Source of the DNA: Streptomyces scabiei 87.22
GTDB taxonomy: Bacteria; Actinomycetota; Actinomycetes; Streptomycetales; Streptomycetaceae
Assembly (NCBI RefSeq): GCF_000091305.1
Contig: NC_013929.1
Location: 3,348,001-3,412,000, forward strand
Direction: 5' to 3'
Length of the DNA: 64,000 bases
Below are positions 61,222 to 64,000 of the stretch, in pieces (the first letter of the stretch is position 1; each line of letters starts with the position of its first letter). Position numbers and translations under genes: made by a program. The notes under the pieces are model-generated. The model saw only the letters and a program-made list of their open reading frames with translations, made no database searches and was not told the origin of the DNA.

Positions 61222-62241
61222 GTGACGGTCAGCATCACCGATGTCGCCACCGCCGCCGGGGTCTCGGCGTCCACCGTGTCCCGTGCGCTGCGCGGCCGGC
61301 CGGGCGTCTCGGACGAGGTGCGCCGGCAGATCGCGGCCGTCGCCGCACAGCTCGGCTACACGGCCTCCCGCTCGGCCTCCAGTCTGGCCAGCGGGCGGAC
61401 CTACACGATCGGGGTCGTCGCCCCGTACATCGGCCGCTGGTTCTTCGGCACCGTGCTGGACGCCGCCGAGCAGGTGTTCAGCGCGGCCGGCTACGACGTG
61501 CTGCTCTACAACCTGGGCTCGCCCGAGGCACGCAAGCGCTTCTTCACGAAGCTGCCGGTGCGCAAGCGGGTCGACGCGGTGCTCTCGCTGCTCATCCCGG
61601 ACGAGGACGAGTCGGCGTCCCTGCGCTCGCTCGGGGTGCCGCTGGCCTCGACCGTCGGCGGTCCCAGGCCCGGCTTCACCGTGGTCGGCATCGACGACCG
61701 GGCGGGCGCGGAGAGCGCCGTACGGCATCTGGCGAACCTCGGCCACCGGCGGATCGGCATGATCTCCGGGGACAGCGGCCCCCTGCACTGGACCACGCCC
61801 CTCGACCGCCGGGCCGCCTATCTGCACGTCCTCGCCGAGGCCGGGATAGAGCACGATCCCGCGCTGGTCGCGGACGGCGACTACACCGTGGACGGCGGTG
61901 AGCGGGCGATGACCGAGCTGCTCGCCGCGTCCCGGCCGCCGACCGCCGTGTTCGCCCAGTCCGACGAGATGGCGATGGGCGCGCTGCGCGCGCTCCGGCG
62001 GCATCGGCTGCGGGTGCCGGAGGACGTGTCCGTGGTCGGTTTCGACGACCACGAACTCGCCGACGTGGTCGGCCTGACCACCGTCGCCCAGCCCGTCGCC
62101 GGGCAGGGCGCGGAGGCGGCCCGGCTGCTGCTGCGGCAGCTGGACGAGCCGGAGTCCGGGCAGCCCGGCCATGTGCAGATGCCCATCCGGCTGGTCCTGC
62201 GCGAGACGACGGCGCCACCGCGCCCGCGCGGGCCGCAGTGA
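61222..62241 (+). CDS. LacI-family transcriptional regulator
   Basis: GTG 61222 (VTVSITDVATAAG) with GGGAGAAG upstream gives 339 residues; the open frame starts 22 codons earlier. The HTH is VATAAGVSASTVSRALRGRPGV with the LacI hinge (SRSASSLASGRT). The ligand-binding domain has IGVVAPYIGRWF, GVPLASTVGG, AVFAQSDEMAMGAL and VVGFDDHELAD. It controls, most likely, the divergent hydrolase and the downstream sugar ABC transporter. Confidence 0.94.
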   Translation: MTVSITDVATAAGVSASTVSRALRGRPGVSDEVRRQIAAVAAQLGYTASRSASSLASGRTYTIGVVAPYIGRWFFGTVLDAAEQVFSAAGYDVLLYNLGSPEARKRFFTKLPVRKRVDAVLSLLIPDEDESASLRSLGVPLASTVGGPRPGFTVVGIDDRAGAESAVRHLANLGHRRIGMISGDSGPLHWTTPLDRRAAYLHVLAEAGIEHDPALVADGDYTVDGGERAMTELLAASRPPTAVFAQSDEMAMGALRALRRHRLRVPEDVSVVGFDDHELADVVGLTTVAQPVAGQGAEAARLLLRQLDEPESGQPGHVQMPIRLVLRETTAPPRPRGPQ

Positions 62242-62449
62242 CCTCCCCGCCCGAACACCCCGGCGCGCACGCCCCCTCCCCGTCCGAGCGCGCCGGCGCC
62301 CGCGCCCCCACCTCCCCGCCCCAGGGCGCCGACGCCCCCACCGCACGGTCCGGGCACGCCGGCGCCCCACCACCTGAGAGCCCAGCCCCCCCGGCACGCC
62401 CCGAGCCACCCGCTCTTCCCACCCTCATCCCCGCACGGAGGCACACACC

Positions 62450-63805
62450 ATGACCCCGACCCCCAGCTCGACAGCCGAGAGGTTCCGTCGCACCGCCCGT
62501 GCGGGCCTGGCGCTGGCCCTCCCCCTGGCGGCCCTGGCCGCCTGCGGCGGGGGCGGTGGCGGCGACACGTCCGCCGAGGCCGGCAGCGGTGAGGGAACGA
62601 TCAGCGTCTGGGCCCACCAGGGACAGAAGAGCGAGGCGCAGGCGCTGCAGAACGCGGTGAAGGCGTTCAACTCCTCGCAGGACAAGGTGAAGGTCGAGCT
62701 GAAGCTGATACCGGAGACCGACTACACCAAGACGATCACGGCGACGGAGGCCGACAAGCTCCCGGACGTCCTGGAGTTCGACGGCCCCACGATGGCCAAC
62801 TTCGTCTACACGAAGAAACTCGCCCCGCTCGACGACTACGTCTCCGCGGGCACCCTCGACAACGCCACCGACGCGAACAAGGCGCAGGGCGAGATCGACG
62901 GCAAGCACTACGGCCTGGGCATGTTCGACTCCGGGCTCGGCATGTACGGCAGCAGGAAGCTGCTGGACGCGGCCGGGGTGACGTACCCGAAGGGGCTGGA
63001 CGACGCCTGGACGGCGGACCAGTTCGACGCGGCGCTGAAGGCGCTGAAGGCCAAGGACTCCGACGGCAAGGTCCTGGACCTCCAGGAGGGCAACGGGTAC
63101 GCCACCGAGTGGGGCACCTACGGCTTCGCCCCGATCGTCTGGTCGGCCGGCGGCGCCCTGCTCAAGGACGGCAAGGCGGAGGGTGCGCTCGACAGCCCGG
63201 CCGTAGTCGCGGCCATGAAGACCTTCCAGTCCTGGAAGGGCACCGTCGACGCCAACACCGACGGCAACGCCTTCGCCAAGGGCCGGGTGGCCCTCAGCTG
63301 GGTCGGACACTGGATGTACCCCGCCTACAGCGAGGCGCTCGGCGACGACCTGGTCGTGCTGCCGCTGCCCGACTTCGGCGACGGCCCGAAGACCGGACAG
63401 GGCTCGTGGGCCTGGGGCGTCGGCGCGAACTCCAAGAACGCCAAGGCAGGAGGCGCCTTCCTGGACTTCCTCCTCGACGACACCAACGTCGGCGCGATGA
63501 CGAAGGCCAACGGGGCCCCGCCCGCGACCAGGTCGGCGCTGGCCGCCAGCGAGCTGTACAAGAAGGGCGGCCCGCTCCAGCTCTTCGCCGACCAGCTGGC
63601 CAAGCCCTGCGGCGACATCGACATCAGCAAGTCCTGTGTCGCCGTCACCCGTCCGGTGACCGCCGGATACCCGGTGGTGACCGCGAAGTTCAGCGAGGCC
63701 CTCAACTCGATCTACGGGGGCTCCGACCCGAAGGCCGCCCTGTCGAAGGCCGCCCGCGCCATCGACCGTGACTTCTCGGACAACGCCGGCTACGCGATCC
63801 CGTAG
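62450..63805 (+). CDS. Sugar ABC transporter substrate-binding lipoprotein
   Basis: This is a 451-residue precursor. The signal peptide has a lipobox LAALAAC (Cys about residue 32) followed by a Gly-rich linker. The mature part is a family 1 extracellular sugar-binding protein: ISVWAHQGQKSEAQALQNAVKAFN-type start, LPDVLEFDGPTMANFVYTK, and ALSWVGHWMYPAYSEAL. It should deliver an oligosaccharide or monosaccharide to the permeases encoded to the right. It lies downstream of the LacI gene after a 208-bp Pro/Ala-coding-like spacer without a supported gene. Confidence 0.93.
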   Translation: MTPTPSSTAERFRRTARAGLALALPLAALAACGGGGGGDTSAEAGSGEGTISVWAHQGQKSEAQALQNAVKAFNSSQDKVKVELKLIPETDYTKTITATEADKLPDVLEFDGPTMANFVYTKKLAPLDDYVSAGTLDNATDANKAQGEIDGKHYGLGMFDSGLGMYGSRKLLDAAGVTYPKGLDDAWTADQFDAALKALKAKDSDGKVLDLQEGNGYATEWGTYGFAPIVWSAGGALLKDGKAEGALDSPAVVAAMKTFQSWKGTVDANTDGNAFAKGRVALSWVGHWMYPAYSEALGDDLVVLPLPDFGDGPKTGQGSWAWGVGANSKNAKAGGAFLDFLLDDTNVGAMTKANGAPPATRSALAASELYKKGGPLQLFADQLAKPCGDIDISKSCVAVTRPVTAGYPVVTAKFSEALNSIYGGSDPKAALSKAARAIDRDFSDNAGYAIP

Positions 63806-63899
63806 GCGCGTCCGGGGCGGCGGGCGCGGGAGCGACGCGCCCGCCCGGCCCCACGCCCCCGTCAGACCCCCAGGACCCGTCGGGTTCAGCCGAACCCAT

Positions 63900-63942
63900 C
63901 GGCCGGGGCGGGCGCCCACCCTGTGGCCGCCCGCCCCGGCCG
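63900..63942 (+). terminator. Hairpin between sugar-binding protein and permease genes
   Basis: A 15-bp perfect GC stem (63900-63914 with 63928-63942) lies between the binding-protein stop and the next start codon. In transporter operons such hairpins often protect or attenuate so that the binding protein is made in excess. Confidence 0.8.
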
Positions 63943-63958
63943 GGAAGAGGACCCTCCC

Positions 63959-64000
63959 GTGAAAACCGTGGAACCCGTGGAACCCGTGCCCGCGGCGGGC
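63959..64000 (+). CDS. Start of a probable sugar ABC transporter permease (3' partial)
   Basis: GTG 63959 follows GGAAGAGGA and opens a frame VKTVEPVEPVPAAG that continues past the window edge. Only 14 codons are visible, with no domain content. The permease call rests solely on position after a sugar-binding lipoprotein gene in an ABC operon. Confidence 0.45.
   Translation, partial: MKTVEPVEPVPAAG

Overview
The window is high-GC actinobacterial DNA. Many genes use GTG or TTG starts, and long antisense shadow ORFs run behind most real genes. The gene content points to Streptomyces: a conservon (cvnABCD-type) operon, Ku and LigD-polymerase end-joining genes, a nickel superoxide dismutase with its maturation protease, a fused 2-oxoglutarate decarboxylase/dehydrogenase, an AurF-like diiron protein, and a lon gene with a HAIR-type operator. 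From memory of the S. coelicolor map, the order from Ku to sodN resembles a conserved core-chromosome segment; no alignment was run.

Bases 1-9000 are accessory. The left edge holds the 3' part of a DNA methyltransferase fused to a restriction-endonuclease-like domain, a DUF4145 protein and a small membrane protein. The first two genes are visibly less GC-rich than the rest. This block ends at a tRNA 3'-end fragment followed by a strong hairpin, which looks like the attachment-site scar of an integrative element. Further right are a secreted DUF4232 protein flanked by two related hairpin repeats, an IS110-type transposase remnant, several unassigned genes, a DUF6083 protein and a 675-residue protein with a C-terminal HEPN-like RNase motif. 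The last is the best candidate here for an undescribed defence gene.

Bases 9000-17500 hold a flippase-like membrane protein and a DNA-repair block: Ku, a UvrA-like ATPase, LigD polymerase domain, a NERD protein and a small Cys-based phosphatase. Bases 17600-23300 hold a lipoprotein-histidine kinase pair without a response regulator, a secreted SH3-like protein, and a RodA/FtsW-class B PBP pair. Bases 23300-27900 hold a DUF3291 protein, a Pro/Gln-rich membrane protein, an AurF-like diiron enzyme with a TetR regulator, and small proteins.

Bases 27900-35100 are the conservon (sensor kinase, roadblock, DUF742, GTPase), with a styrene-monooxygenase-like flavoprotein downstream and a PP2C-like protein divergent from it. 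Then come a MarR regulator, Lon, a rhomboid-like membrane protein, a spermidine-synthase-like protein, an OmpR/EnvZ-type pair, and kgd/sucA. Bases 46900-53700 hold small proteins, a DUF4097-PadR unit with a likely operator, an HTH-ClpN pair with two inverted-repeat operators, a quinone oxidoreductase and malic enzyme.

The right end holds a polar amino-acid ABC transporter, a methyltransferase, a CGNR zinc-finger protein overlapping sodX tail to tail, sodN, and the start of a sugar locus (GH32-like hydrolase, LacI regulator, sugar-binding lipoprotein, and the first codons of a probable permease). Intergenic spaces carry many short tandem repeats and three versions of one large inverted repeat. 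I saw no rRNA, no intact tRNA and no CRISPR array.
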